Assembly (NCBI RefSeq): GCF_000262305.1
Contig: NC_017910.1
Coordinates: 1 to 64,000 of the forward strand
Reading direction: 5' to 3'
DNA: 64,000 nt
DNA from: Shimwellia blattae DSM 4481 = NBRC 105725
GTDB taxonomy: Bacteria > Pseudomonadota > Gammaproteobacteria > Enterobacterales > Enterobacteriaceae
Shown: positions 8,966-16,928 of the stretch, piece after piece
Layout: every line of letters starts with the position of its first letter
Position numbering within the stretch: position 1 is the stretch's first letter
The notes under the pieces: generated by a model
Seen by the model: the letters and a program-made list of their open reading frames with translations, nothing else
What the model was told of the DNA's origin: nothing
The model's database searches: none
Program-made: the position numbers and the translations under genes

Positions 8966-10231
8966 ATGGCACAAATAACCCACGCCGCACGCCACCATCA
9001 GCTGACCAATATTCATAGCTGGACACCGGACAGCCAGTGGCTGGTCTTTGATGTGCGCCCTTGTGGTGCCTCATTTACCGGGCAAACTATCGAGCGGGTC
9101 AATATTCACAGCAAAGAGGTGCAGGTGCTGTACCGGGCCCCGGCGCAAAGCCATGTGGGTGTGGTCACGGTCAACCCGCAGCCGCCGGAGCGCTACGTGT
9201 TTATTCACGGCCCGGAGCACCCGGATGCCGACTGGCACTATGATTTTCACCACCGGCGCGGCGTGGTGCTGGAGGGCGGGCAACTGACCGGCCTTGATGC
9301 CATGGACATTACCGCCCCCTACACCCCCGGCGCCCTGCGCGGCGGGAGCCATGTACATGTCTGGAGCCCGGACGGGGCGCTGGTGAGCTTCACCTACAAC
9401 GACCATGTGCTGCACGAGCGTGATCCGGCGCTGGATCTGCGTAATGTGGGGGTGGCGGTGCCCTGTGGCCCGGTAACGCCAGGGGGCCACCACCCCCGGG
9501 AGTACAGCGGCAGCCACTGGTGCGTCCTGGTCAGCGAAACCACCCCCACACCGCGCCCCGGCAGTGATGAGATCAGCCGGGCTTATGAAGAGGGCTGGGT
9601 CGGGGAGCAGGGTTATACCCGGACACCGGGTGAGCACCCGCGCCGGGCACTGGCGTTTATCGGGGATACGCTTTCGGTGAACGGGGAGAAAGTGCCGGAG
9701 CTCTTTATTGTTGATTTGCCGGACAGCGAAGCGGGCTGGAAGCAGGCCGGGGCGTTCCCGCTTCAGGGAACACCGGACCGCATGCCCGCCCAGCCTGCCG
9801 GGGTTGTGCAGCGGCGCCTGACATTTACCCATCAGCGGCGTTACCCGGGGCTGGTGACATCGCCACGCCACTGGGTACGCAGCTCGCCGTCTGCAGAGTG
9901 GATAGCCTGCCTGATGAAAGATGACCAGGGGGTGGTTCAGCTCTGGCTGGTCTCCCCGCTGGGGGGCGAGCCGCGCCAGCTCACGCATGGCACCCGGGGG
10001 GTTGAATCTGCCATTAACTGGCACCCTTCCGGGCGCTGTCTGGGGTTTGTTCAGCAGGGGCGGGTCGTGTTGTGCGATGCCCGGAGTGGCGAAATCACCC
10101 CGCTCAGCCCGGCGGGAGAAACGCCGGTCAGTGGCGATGCGGTGGTCTTTTCACCGGACGGCCAGCACGTGGCCTGGATGCAGGAGGCCGGTGGTTTCCG
10201 CCAGCTGTTTACGGCCCGGACGGGCCTGTAG
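8966..10231 (+). CDS. yidR: YidR family protein (DUF3748), WD40/TolB-like propeller
   Basis: A 421-residue protein of unknown function, recognised by its position between dgo and yidQ and by its repeated TolB-like blades. Blade-type segments are TPDSQWLVFDVRP (near 19), VWSPDGALVSFTYND (near 132), INWHPSGRCLGFV (near 350) and VVFSPDGQHVAWMQ (near 394). The middle is Gly/His/Pro-rich. No signal peptide is seen, so it is probably cytosolic. It converges on yidQ with a 13-nt gap. Confidence 0.85.
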   Translation: MAQITHAARHHQLTNIHSWTPDSQWLVFDVRPCGASFTGQTIERVNIHSKEVQVLYRAPAQSHVGVVTVNPQPPERYVFIHGPEHPDADWHYDFHHRRGVVLEGGQLTGLDAMDITAPYTPGALRGGSHVHVWSPDGALVSFTYNDHVLHERDPALDLRNVGVAVPCGPVTPGGHHPREYSGSHWCVLVSETTPTPRPGSDEISRAYEEGWVGEQGYTRTPGEHPRRALAFIGDTLSVNGEKVPELFIVDLPDSEAGWKQAGAFPLQGTPDRMPAQPAGVVQRRLTFTHQRRYPGLVTSPRHWVRSSPSAEWIACLMKDDQGVVQLWLVSPLGGEPRQLTHGTRGVESAINWHPSGRCLGFVQQGRVVLCDARSGEITPLSPAGETPVSGDAVVFSPDGQHVAWMQEAGGFRQLFTARTGL

Positions 10232-10244
10232 CCATAAAGCGGGC

Positions 10245-10586
10245 TTAATTTGCGGCGGTCACTGGCGGGATCACGTCATTGATCGCCTGGTTCCGGCGCT
10301 CGCTCTCTTCCACCTTCGCCCGGGCAGATTTGTCGGTGCGCAGCATATCCCAGGGCAGTAATACCGTATCCATCACCGCGGTAAACGGCATATCCAGCGC
10401 CACAAACGGCTTCAGCCCCCAGGTGGTCTGGTCATCAGACAGCAACTGGTAGCTGGCTTTGGTGCCAGGATAGTACCCCTGCTGACCGCCGGTATGGGTC
10501 ATTACGCTGGAGCAGCCACTGATTACGGCCACACTGGCGCTTATCAGTAATACTTTAAGAGAAAGTGTCATCATTTGCGTTGCCAT
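10245..10586 (-). CDS. yidQ: YidQ-type lipoprotein (YceK/DUF1375 family)
   Basis: A small outer-membrane-type lipoprotein of unknown role. The N-terminal signal MMTLSLKVLLISASVAVISG is followed by the lipobox cysteine (ISGC-SS). Next come the family motifs YPGTKASY and LDMPFTAVMDTVLLPWD. Starts at 10586, 10574 or 10571 are all possible because none has a strong ribosome site; 10586 gives 113 residues. It lies between yidR and ibpA, as in E. coli, and is convergent with yidR. Confidence 0.85.
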   Translation of the reverse strand: MATQMMTLSLKVLLISASVAVISGCSSVMTHTGGQQGYYPGTKASYQLLSDDQTTWGLKPFVALDMPFTAVMDTVLLPWDMLRTDKSARAKVEESERRNQAINDVIPPVTAAN

Positions 10587-10823
10587 TATGTCATCGCTGC
10601 GGGCGGGTCCTTGTTGGGTTATATCATGAGCAGTCAGAATGCCCAGAGCTGAAGTGCTGCACTGTGGCGCCGCTCTCACTCTGCCGGCAATATTCCCGGC
10701 TTTAGTGTAAGTGAAGATTCGCCAGGGGTAAAAAATTAGTTCACCGTCTTTGATTCCACGTAACCCCCTGGTGAAAAAATCACCCGCACCTTGCGGTGGG
10801 CCAAAAATTTTTGCGCCGGTTAG

Positions 10824-10851
10824 CTTGAAAAAACAGACGCCACCACCATCT
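10824..10851 (+). promoter_or_regulatory. Sigma-32-type heat-shock promoter of ibpAB
   Basis: CTTGAAA at 10824-10830 is followed after 13 nt by CACCATCT at 10844-10851, one mismatch from the sigma-32 -10 consensus CCCCATNT. It lies about 105 nt before ibpA, leaving room for a long structured leader. Confidence 0.7.
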
Positions 10852-10930
10852 TAATTGGGTGGCCGGAAAAGGTGCTCGCCGAACGGGAGACCTGGCCGTT
10901 AAGCCTGTCCATTGCGGAAGGCTGAATTTA

Positions 10931-10958
10931 TCTCGCTGATTTCAGGAGCTTTATTATG
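10931..10958 (+). ncRNA. ROSE-type RNA thermometer, ibpA leader
   Basis: The ROSE signature U(U/C)GCU occurs as TCGCT at 10933-10937. It can pair with the Shine-Dalgarno AGGA at 10944-10947 around a 6-nt loop, leaving the G at 10935 bulged as in known ROSE elements. The ATG follows at 10956. Melting on heat shock would free the ribosome site. Confidence 0.75.
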
Positions 10959-11369
10959 CGTAATTTCGACTTATCCCCACTGTATCGTTCTGCCATTGGT
11001 TTCGACCGTTTATTTAACTTACTGGAAAATAATCAAACCCAGTCAAATGGCGGCTACCCTCCGTATAACGTTGAGCTGGTAGATGAAAACCATTACCGCA
11101 TCGCCATTGCCGTGGCCGGTTTCGCCGAGAGCGAGCTGGATATCACCGCCCAGGACAACTTGCTGGTGGTCAAAGGCGCCCACGCCGGTGAACAGCCAGA
11201 GCGGACCTATCTGTACCAGGGGATTGCCGAGCGTAACTTCGAACGCAAATTCCAGCTGGCAGAGAATATCCACGTGCGTGGCGCAAGCCTGGTAAACGGC
11301 CTGCTGTATATCGATCTGGAGCGCGTTATTCCGGAAGCGATGAAACCACGCCGTATCGAAATTAATTAA
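10956..11369 (+). CDS. ibpA: Small heat shock protein IbpA
   Basis: ATP-independent holdase of the Hsp20/alpha-crystallin family that coats aggregating proteins with IbpB for later rescue by ClpB and DnaK. The 137-residue protein starts MRNFDLSPLYRSAIGFDRLF. It carries the alpha-crystallin core (YPPYNVELVDENHYRIAIAV, then AGF.ESEL) and the C-terminal IEI motif (RRIEIN) that docks in neighbouring subunits. Control is by the sigma-32-like promoter and thermometer described separately. ibpB follows after 88 nt. Confidence 0.97.
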   Translation: MRNFDLSPLYRSAIGFDRLFNLLENNQTQSNGGYPPYNVELVDENHYRIAIAVAGFAESELDITAQDNLLVVKGAHAGEQPERTYLYQGIAERNFERKFQLAENIHVRGASLVNGLLYIDLERVIPEAMKPRRIEIN

Positions 11370-11432
11370 TCAGGCAGTATCGCTGTCTCTGTCGCCCGCT
11401 TGCCGGTTACCGGGAGCTTACGGGCAATAACT

Positions 11433-11452
11433 TTTCGCTTCTCAGAAGGAAA
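11433..11452 (+). ncRNA. Candidate RNA thermometer, ibpB leader
   Basis: A second TCGCT (11435-11439) lies just before the ibpB Shine-Dalgarno AAGGA (11446-11450). They can form a short hairpin around TCTCAGA-type loop bases. This matches the idea that ibpB is also translationally heat-controlled, but the pairing is weaker than in the ibpA leader. Confidence 0.5.
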
Positions 11453-11457
11453 AAACC

Positions 11458-11886
11458 ATGCGTAACTATGATGTCTCCCCCTTATTACGTCAGTGGATTG
11501 GCTTTGATAAATTAGCCAGTGCGCTGCAAAATGCCCCGGAAACCCAGGGTTTCCCGCCTTATAACATTGAAAAGAGCGACGATAACCACTATCGCATTAC
11601 GCTCGCCCTGGCCGGGTTCAGCCAGCAGGATATTGAAATTAACCTTGAAGGTACGCGCCTGAGTATCAAAGGCACGCCGAAAACCCCGGAAAATGAGCCG
11701 AAATGGCTGCATCAGGGGTTGGTTATGCAGCCGTTCAGCCTGAGCTTTACCCTGGCTGATCATATGCAGGTAACCGGGGCCACCTTCACCAACGGCCTGC
11801 TGCATATTGATACCGAGCGTCAGGTGCCGGAAACCGCCGGTCCGACCCGTATCGCCATCAGCGAACGCCCGGCGCTGAATAGTTAA
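11458..11886 (+). CDS. ibpB: Small heat shock protein IbpB
   Basis: Partner holdase of IbpA, with 142 residues. It begins MRNYDVSPLLRQWIGFDKLA and has the alpha-crystallin segment FPPYNIEKSDDNHYRITLAL with LAGFSQQDIEI. It ends with an IAI-type C-terminal motif (TRIAISERPALNS). It is co-transcribed with ibpA and has its own candidate thermometer. A strong terminator follows. Confidence 0.96.
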   Translation: MRNYDVSPLLRQWIGFDKLASALQNAPETQGFPPYNIEKSDDNHYRITLALAGFSQQDIEINLEGTRLSIKGTPKTPENEPKWLHQGLVMQPFSLSFTLADHMQVTGATFTNGLLHIDTERQVPETAGPTRIAISERPALNS

Positions 11887-11903
11887 TCTTGCGGTTTTGC
11901 GCC

Positions 11904-11930
11904 AAAAGGCTCCTTCGGGAGCCTTTTTTG
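11904..11930 (+). terminator. ibpAB terminator
   Basis: GGCTCC (11908-11913), a TTCG tetraloop and GGAGCC (11918-11923) form the stem, flanked by AAAA and a run of six T. It is a canonical intrinsic terminator 20 nt after ibpB. Confidence 0.95.
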
Positions 11931-12005
11931 TGCTCTGTCGCCGGGTCATGAAGGCCCGGTTCTGACAAAATCCCTGTAGTGTGTGTGGCATATCAGGGAA
12001 GTCGT

Positions 12006-13667
12006 ATGAGCGAGGTTGCGCTGACAGTCAGTGTATTGGCACTGGTCGCCATTGTGGGGCTATGGATCGGCAGCATTAAGCTGCGCGGTGTGGGGTTTGG
12101 CGTTGGCGGGGTACTGTTTGGCGGTATTCTGGTCGGCCACTATGCAGAGCAGTTCGGTATCGCCCTTAACGGCGGAATGCTGCACTTTATTCAGGAATTC
12201 GGGCTGATTCTGTTTGTCTATACCATCGGTATTCAGGTGGGGCCGGGGTTCTTCTCTTCGCTGCGGGTTTCTGGCCTGCGGCTGAATCTGTTTGCCATTC
12301 TGATTGTGGTGCTGGGTGGGCTGGTTACGGCCCTGCTGCACAAGCTGTTTAATATTCCGCTGCCTGTGGCGCTGGGGATCTTCTCCGGTGCGGTCACCAA
12401 TACACCCGCACTGGGGGCCGGCCAGCAAATTCTTACCGATCTGGGCACCGCTGCATCAGACGTCAACCAGATGGGCATGAGCTATGCCATGGCGTACCCC
12501 TTCGGGATCTGCGGCATTCTGCTGAGTATGTGGGGGCTGCGCCTGGCGCTGCGTATCAATGTTGACCAGGAAGCGCGCGCCTTCGATACCGAAAATGCCG
12601 TCAGCCAGGCCACGCTGCAAACGGTCAATATCCGGGTAGAAAACCCCAATCTTGATAAGCTCGCCATCCAGGATGTGCCGGTACTGAATAACGACCGGAT
12701 TATCTGCTCACGCCTGAAACGCGACGAATTGCTGATGGTCCCTTCCCCCACAACGCTGATTCAGCCCGGGGATCTGCTGCATCTGGTGGGCCAGGAAAAG
12801 GATTTGCATGAAGCGCAACTGGTTATCGGCAAGCCGGTTGAGACATCGTTATCCACCCGGGGCACGGATCTGCGGGTTGCCCGGGTGGTGGTGACCAATG
12901 AGAAGGTACTGGGGAAAAAGGTCCGCGAGCTTAATTTTAAGCAGCGCTACGATGTGGTTATCTCGCGGCTGAACCGCGCCGGGGTGGAGCTGGTGGCAGG
13001 CAGTAGCGCCACGTTACAGTTCGGGGATATCCTGGTGCTGGTCGGGCGCCCGGCGGCCATTGAGGCGGTCTCTGCCGAAGTGGGCAACGCACAGCAAAAG
13101 CTGCAGCAGGTTCAGATGCTGCCGGTGTTTATCGGTATCTGGCTTGGGGTGCTGTTGGGCTCTGTACCGCTGTTTATTCCCGGTTTTCCGGTGGCGCTGC
13201 GTCTGGGGCTGGCGGGCGGGCCTTTGATTATGGCGCTGATCCTCGGGCGTATCGGCAGTATCGGCACTCTCTACTGGTTTATGCCACCCAGCGCCAACCT
13301 GGCCCTGCGGGAGCTGGGGATTGTTCTGTTCCTGGCGGTGGTGGGGCTGAAATCCGGCGGGGACTTTGTCGATACTCTGGTCTCGGGGGACGGGGTAAGC
13401 TGGATGCTGTACGGTATCGCCATCACCCTGATTCCGCTGCTGGTGGTCGGGTTTGTAGCACGCCTGGTGGCGCGGATGAACTACCTGACTATCTGCGGGA
13501 TGCTGGCCGGTTCGATGACTGATCCCCCGGCGCTGGCATTCGCCAACAGCCTGCACGGCACCAGCGGTGCGGCGGCGCTCTCTTACGCGACGGTATACCC
13601 GCTGGTGATGTTTTTGCGGATCATTACGCCCCAGTTGCTGGTGGTGCTGTTCTGGGGGCTGGGATAA
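12006..13667 (+). CDS. yidE: Putative AspT/YidE-family transporter
   Basis: Inner-membrane protein of the aspartate-alanine exchanger (AAE/AspT) family; its substrate is unknown. The ATG at 12006 gives 553 residues beginning MSEVALTVSVLALVAIVGLW. Two hydrophobic membrane halves, each with a family duplication motif (GAVTNTPALGAG near 130; GSMTDPPALAFA near 500), flank two cytosolic RCK_C/TrkA-C domains (about 190-270 and 280-360). It is monocistronic and follows ibpB as in E. coli. The genes yidP, L, K, J and I, which I recall lying between yidE and yidH in E. coli, are missing. Confidence 0.93.
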   Translation: MSEVALTVSVLALVAIVGLWIGSIKLRGVGFGVGGVLFGGILVGHYAEQFGIALNGGMLHFIQEFGLILFVYTIGIQVGPGFFSSLRVSGLRLNLFAILIVVLGGLVTALLHKLFNIPLPVALGIFSGAVTNTPALGAGQQILTDLGTAASDVNQMGMSYAMAYPFGICGILLSMWGLRLALRINVDQEARAFDTENAVSQATLQTVNIRVENPNLDKLAIQDVPVLNNDRIICSRLKRDELLMVPSPTTLIQPGDLLHLVGQEKDLHEAQLVIGKPVETSLSTRGTDLRVARVVVTNEKVLGKKVRELNFKQRYDVVISRLNRAGVELVAGSSATLQFGDILVLVGRPAAIEAVSAEVGNAQQKLQQVQMLPVFIGIWLGVLLGSVPLFIPGFPVALRLGLAGGPLIMALILGRIGSIGTLYWFMPPSANLALRELGIVLFLAVVGLKSGGDFVDTLVSGDGVSWMLYGIAITLIPLLVVGFVARLVARMNYLTICGMLAGSMTDPPALAFANSLHGTSGAAALSYATVYPLVMFLRIITPQLLVVLFWGLG

Positions 13668-13733
13668 TCCCCCCCGGATGGCCCGTTATTTGTTATTCTC
13701 AGGGGATGTTTCACCCTGAATTCACTCACTACC

Positions 13734-14087
13734 ATGGCAAACAAAAGTAAACTGCCGGGCGATGCGCCGGACTACCGTTTTTCACTGGCGAATGAGCGCA
13801 CCTTTCTTGCCTGGGTGCGCACGTCACTTGGCGTGCTGGCCGCCGGGGTCGGGCTGGATCAACTGGCCCCAAACCTGGCAACCCCGCTGGTGCGCGAGAT
13901 CATCGCCATGGCGCTGTGCCTGTTTGCCGGTTGTCTGGCGATTTTTGCGTATCTGCGCTGGCTGATGACCGAGAAATCCATGCGCCTGAAACAGGATCTG
14001 CCCTATACCCCGGTGTTGCTGCTGCTAAGCATTATGATGGCGCTGGTGGCGGGGGCTGTGCTGGTGATGGTGCTGTATGGCGGATAA
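13734..14087 (+). CDS. yidH: DUF202 inner-membrane protein YidH
   Basis: A 117-residue protein of unknown function. The hydrophilic N-terminus leads into the DUF202 motif SLANERTFLAWVRTSLGVLAAG, then three predicted membrane helices (about 25-45, 55-75 and 92-114). It overlaps yidG by 11 nt, so yidH-yidG-yidF form a tight translationally coupled unit. Confidence 0.9.
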   Translation: MANKSKLPGDAPDYRFSLANERTFLAWVRTSLGVLAAGVGLDQLAPNLATPLVREIIAMALCLFAGCLAIFAYLRWLMTEKSMRLKQDLPYTPVLLLLSIMMALVAGAVLVMVLYGG

Positions 14088-14436
14088 TCGCCGCCAGCGG
14101 CGCATTGCCGATCCCGGGCTACAGCCGGAGCGCACCTCCCTTGCCTGGTTTCGTACCCTGCTGGGTTACGGGGCGCTGCTGTTACTGGCCCTGCGCCATC
14201 AGGGGCAAATCGCCGGCACTGTTTACTGGATCACACTGGCTATTACATCACTGGCGGGATTTGTGATCTACGGCTACGCACGCCAGCGCAATCTTATGGA
14301 TATTGAGCTCAGCGATTTTGTTAACCGCGCGGCGATGGGGGCACGTCTGAGTATTGTACTGGCGGTGCTGGCGCTGGCGGTGTTGTTTTCCGCCGCCCAC
14401 GCCCGGTGGATACTTCAATATCTACAGGAGATGTAA
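14077..14436 (+). CDS. yidG: DUF202 inner-membrane protein YidG
   Basis: A 119-residue paralogue of YidH. It has the motif PGLQPERTSLAWFRTLLGYG near the N-terminus and three hydrophobic helices. Its ATG lies within the end of yidH and its TAA shares one base with the yidF ATG. Its function is unknown. Confidence 0.9.
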   Translation: MADNRRQRRIADPGLQPERTSLAWFRTLLGYGALLLLALRHQGQIAGTVYWITLAITSLAGFVIYGYARQRNLMDIELSDFVNRAAMGARLSIVLAVLALAVLFSAAHARWILQYLQEM

Positions 14437-15380
14437 TGCTGGGTCGTCTGTTTACGGCAATCACCCCTAAGCCTTTTGGGCTCTCCCCGTATCGTCGTGT
14501 CGATAGCGCCCGTCAGTCTCCTGTTGCGTTAATGGATAACCACACCCTGGAGAATTATCTGCGCCAGCAGATAGACGCCAGCCCTGAAGAGGATGTGACC
14601 TTTGACTGGCTGTGTGGTGAGCCCTCCGGTGAAAAACTGCTGTTTTTCCGTGATGTTGTCGCAATGCAGGCACGCCTGGCTGGCGGCAAGCGGATCCACA
14701 ACGCCCTGCTGATTGACGGCTATCTGCCTGATGAGGGCTGGGTGCAGTTTCTCAGCCACCACCAGTGGCTGGTGGAGCTGCCGGTTTGTGGCCCCCAGGA
14801 GTGGCATGATCTGGCGCGCACCCGGCGGGGGCTGGCCCCGGATCATGCGGTAATTATGGATACCCTCGGGCGGCTCAGGCAGTGGCAGGTGAGCCTGCGG
14901 CTACTGGTGGAGGTGAACCAGGATAACTGCCAGCACCCGCGCGGCTTATATGAGTGGCTGCGCCAGACCGGTGTGCCCTTTATTCAGTTCGCCCCCCGGG
15001 CGGGTAGCGGTATGCCGGACGGGCTGGACGCCTCCCGCTGGGGACACTTTCTGAATACGGTTTTCCAGTGCTGGGTGCACCGCGATATCGGCAAGATATT
15101 TATTCAGCAGTTTGATGCGGTGCTGGGGGCCTGGTGCGGGCTGAAATCGGCCCCGGGGATGACCCCCGCCTGCCAGCACTGTGAGATGGGCTGGCTGTGC
15201 CACGCTCAGCCCACCGAGCCGGAGGTGAAATGCACCCTGTGCCGGGGCTACCTTGATTTCTTTACCTACTCGGCGCCGTTTATGCGCGTGATGCGCGATC
15301 TGATAGCCCAGCGCCGCTCCCCCATGGAGCTGATGCTGCTGCTGGAGACCGGCCAGAAAAAGGCGCCGCAGGGCGAGTAA
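14436..15380 (+). CDS. yidF: YidF: radical-SAM sulfatase-maturase relative lacking the SAM cluster cysteines
   Basis: A 314-residue protein clearly related to the anaerobic sulfatase maturase at 60618. Shared blocks include MDNHTLENYL (MDAHTLEAFI there), the pocket CGEPSGEKLLFFRDVV (GGEPTLAGLDFYRNVI there), GGKRIHNALLIDG and VHRDIGKIFIQQFDAVL. The CX3CX2C motif that binds the catalytic 4Fe-4S cluster is absent; the aligned segment reads KPFGLSPYRRVDSA (near 12-25). SPASM-type cysteines are partly kept (ACQHCEMGWLC, then CTLCRGYLDFF). It is therefore probably not a radical enzyme. The partner sulfatase gene yidJ, a neighbour in E. coli as I recall, is not present. The name rests on position next to yidG and emrD. 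Confidence 0.8.
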   Translation: MLGRLFTAITPKPFGLSPYRRVDSARQSPVALMDNHTLENYLRQQIDASPEEDVTFDWLCGEPSGEKLLFFRDVVAMQARLAGGKRIHNALLIDGYLPDEGWVQFLSHHQWLVELPVCGPQEWHDLARTRRGLAPDHAVIMDTLGRLRQWQVSLRLLVEVNQDNCQHPRGLYEWLRQTGVPFIQFAPRAGSGMPDGLDASRWGHFLNTVFQCWVHRDIGKIFIQQFDAVLGAWCGLKSAPGMTPACQHCEMGWLCHAQPTEPEVKCTLCRGYLDFFTYSAPFMRVMRDLIAQRRSPMELMLLLETGQKKAPQGE

Positions 15381-15402
15381 ACAGACCTGCGGCCAGGTGC
15401 GG

Positions 15403-16596
15403 TTAAACCGGCTGGTGATGATGGCGCGCCCGCTGGGCCAGCGCCAGCCAGCAGCACACAATCAGCAGCCCCATGGCGGTCATCAGCATCCCGCTGCTGT
15501 TCTGGCTGGTTTGCGGCAACATGGCGGAAAACCAGGCCAGGGTGCCGGAGGCGATATTCTGCAGGCCGCCCACCAGTGCCCCGGCAGTACCGGCCAGCAC
15601 CGGGAACGGCTCCATTGCGCCGCTGGTTGCCAGGGGGAACAGCATCCCCGCCCCGAAGAAGAACAGCGCCGCGGGCACCAGCAGTGTCCAGACATTCATG
15701 GTGTCAAACCAGGCGGGCAGCCACATCAGCAGCCCGGCCAGCAGGCAGCAGGAGACCGACTGCCACATCAGGGTGGAAAACTGGCTGTTCCGGCGCCCGG
15801 CGACCCATGCCCCGAAGAAGGCGGCCGGGATCGGCAAAATAAACAGAATACTGACCACCACACTGGGCAGCCCCAGAACCGCCCCCAGCAGCACGCCGGA
15901 GCTGGATTCAAACACCGCAATCCCCGCCAGACCGCCCATCAGCATCAGCAGGTAGCAGTCAAAGGACAACGAGCCCAGTAACTTGCGATAACTGGCCAGC
16001 ATCCCGGGGCGCTCGCTTTGCTGCGGGCGGGTTTCCGGCATATGGCGCCAGATATTCCAGGTTACCACCAGGCACAGCGCCAGTAAAAAGGCATAACAGG
16101 CGCGCCAGTTCCAGATGGTTTCCAGCACCCCGCCAATCAGCGGCGCCAGCAGCGGGCTGACGAGGATCCCCATATTCAGAATACTGTTGGCGTGGCGCAG
16201 TTCGCCGCCCTCATACAGATCCCGGGGCATGGTCCGGCACATGACACCAGCGACCCCGGTCCCGGTCCCCTGTAGCGCACTGGCGGCAATCAGCAGTGGT
16301 AGCTGGCGGGACATCAGCGCCACCAGGGTGGCGACGATAAAAATCAGCATCCCCACCAGGATAACCGGGCGGCGGCCCACCCGGTCCGACAGGGGGCCAT
16401 AAATTAGCTGGGAAACACCATAGGTGAGCAGATACGCCGCCATCACGCCCTGCACCGACCCTTCGCGCACGTTAAGGTCGTGCGCCATACCGGCCAGGGC
16501 CGGAATATAGATGGTTTGCGTCATTTGCCCGACGGCAACCAGCAGAATCAACATCAGCATAATATGCCGGTTCTGTTTCGCTTTAGTGTTTTGCAT
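15403..16596 (-). CDS. emrD: Multidrug efflux MFS transporter EmrD
   Basis: Proton-driven inner-membrane exporter of the DHA1 drug:H+ family, with 397 residues and 12 hydrophobic segments. The sequence begins MQNTKAKQNRHIMLMLILLV and has the motif A region GPLSDRVGRRPVILVG after helix 2 and the antiporter motif in helix 5 (ILNMGILVSPLLAPLIGG). It is convergent with yidF (22-nt gap) and divergent from the flippase gene. This marks the end of the conserved backbone; in E. coli ivbL follows, here it does not. Confidence 0.94.
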   Translation of the reverse strand: MQNTKAKQNRHIMLMLILLVAVGQMTQTIYIPALAGMAHDLNVREGSVQGVMAAYLLTYGVSQLIYGPLSDRVGRRPVILVGMLIFIVATLVALMSRQLPLLIAASALQGTGTGVAGVMCRTMPRDLYEGGELRHANSILNMGILVSPLLAPLIGGVLETIWNWRACYAFLLALCLVVTWNIWRHMPETRPQQSERPGMLASYRKLLGSLSFDCYLLMLMGGLAGIAVFESSSGVLLGAVLGLPSVVVSILFILPIPAAFFGAWVAGRRNSQFSTLMWQSVSCCLLAGLLMWLPAWFDTMNVWTLLVPAALFFFGAGMLFPLATSGAMEPFPVLAGTAGALVGGLQNIASGTLAWFSAMLPQTSQNSSGMLMTAMGLLIVCCWLALAQRARHHHQPV

Positions 16597-16928
16597 GGTT
16601 ATTGTTTATCAATGCTGAATATGGAACTGGGTTTTTGGTTTAATTGCAGCGAAATCTACCACATTTTTGCTAAACTTAAGATGAATTATGCTGACGAAGA
16701 TGTGGGCGATTATGGCAATTTTTGTTGACATCAACGGAGAGAGAGAATGACATCTGGCTGTTCTGCCAGGGCATGCTATACATAACGTAGCGATAGAACG
16801 GCTGTGGCCGGAGAACAGAGTGTCCAGACGCAATACTGGCGGCAGAATGAGATAAAAATGCATAACCGCCGACTAAAAACACCATCAGATAGCTATCTGT
16901 TAATATCCTTTAGCTGGAGGGTTTTTCT
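16597..16928. promoter_or_regulatory. emrD/flippase divergent intergenic region
   Basis: This 332-nt region holds the promoters of emrD (minus) and the polysaccharide module (plus). An extended -10 element, TGCTATACA at 16774-16782, is the best plus-strand promoter candidate. It has no good -35 and would leave a leader of about 140 nt. A 12-codon reading frame (16747-16785) sits behind GGAGAG. No full JUMPstart/ops sequence is present. Confidence 0.35.
16747..16785 (+). CDS. Possible 12-residue leader peptide
   Basis: ATG at 16747 lies 8 nt after GGAG and encodes MTSGCSARACYT followed by TAA. It is two cysteine codons in twelve and resembles no leader I know. It may be chance, since the candidate -10 element overlaps its end. 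Confidence 0.15.
   Translation: MTSGCSARACYT

Noticed and set aside
9071..10024. 317-codon minus-strand frame inside yidR
   Set aside because: It is a reverse-strand shadow of a GC-rich gene, with no start signal or recognisable domain.
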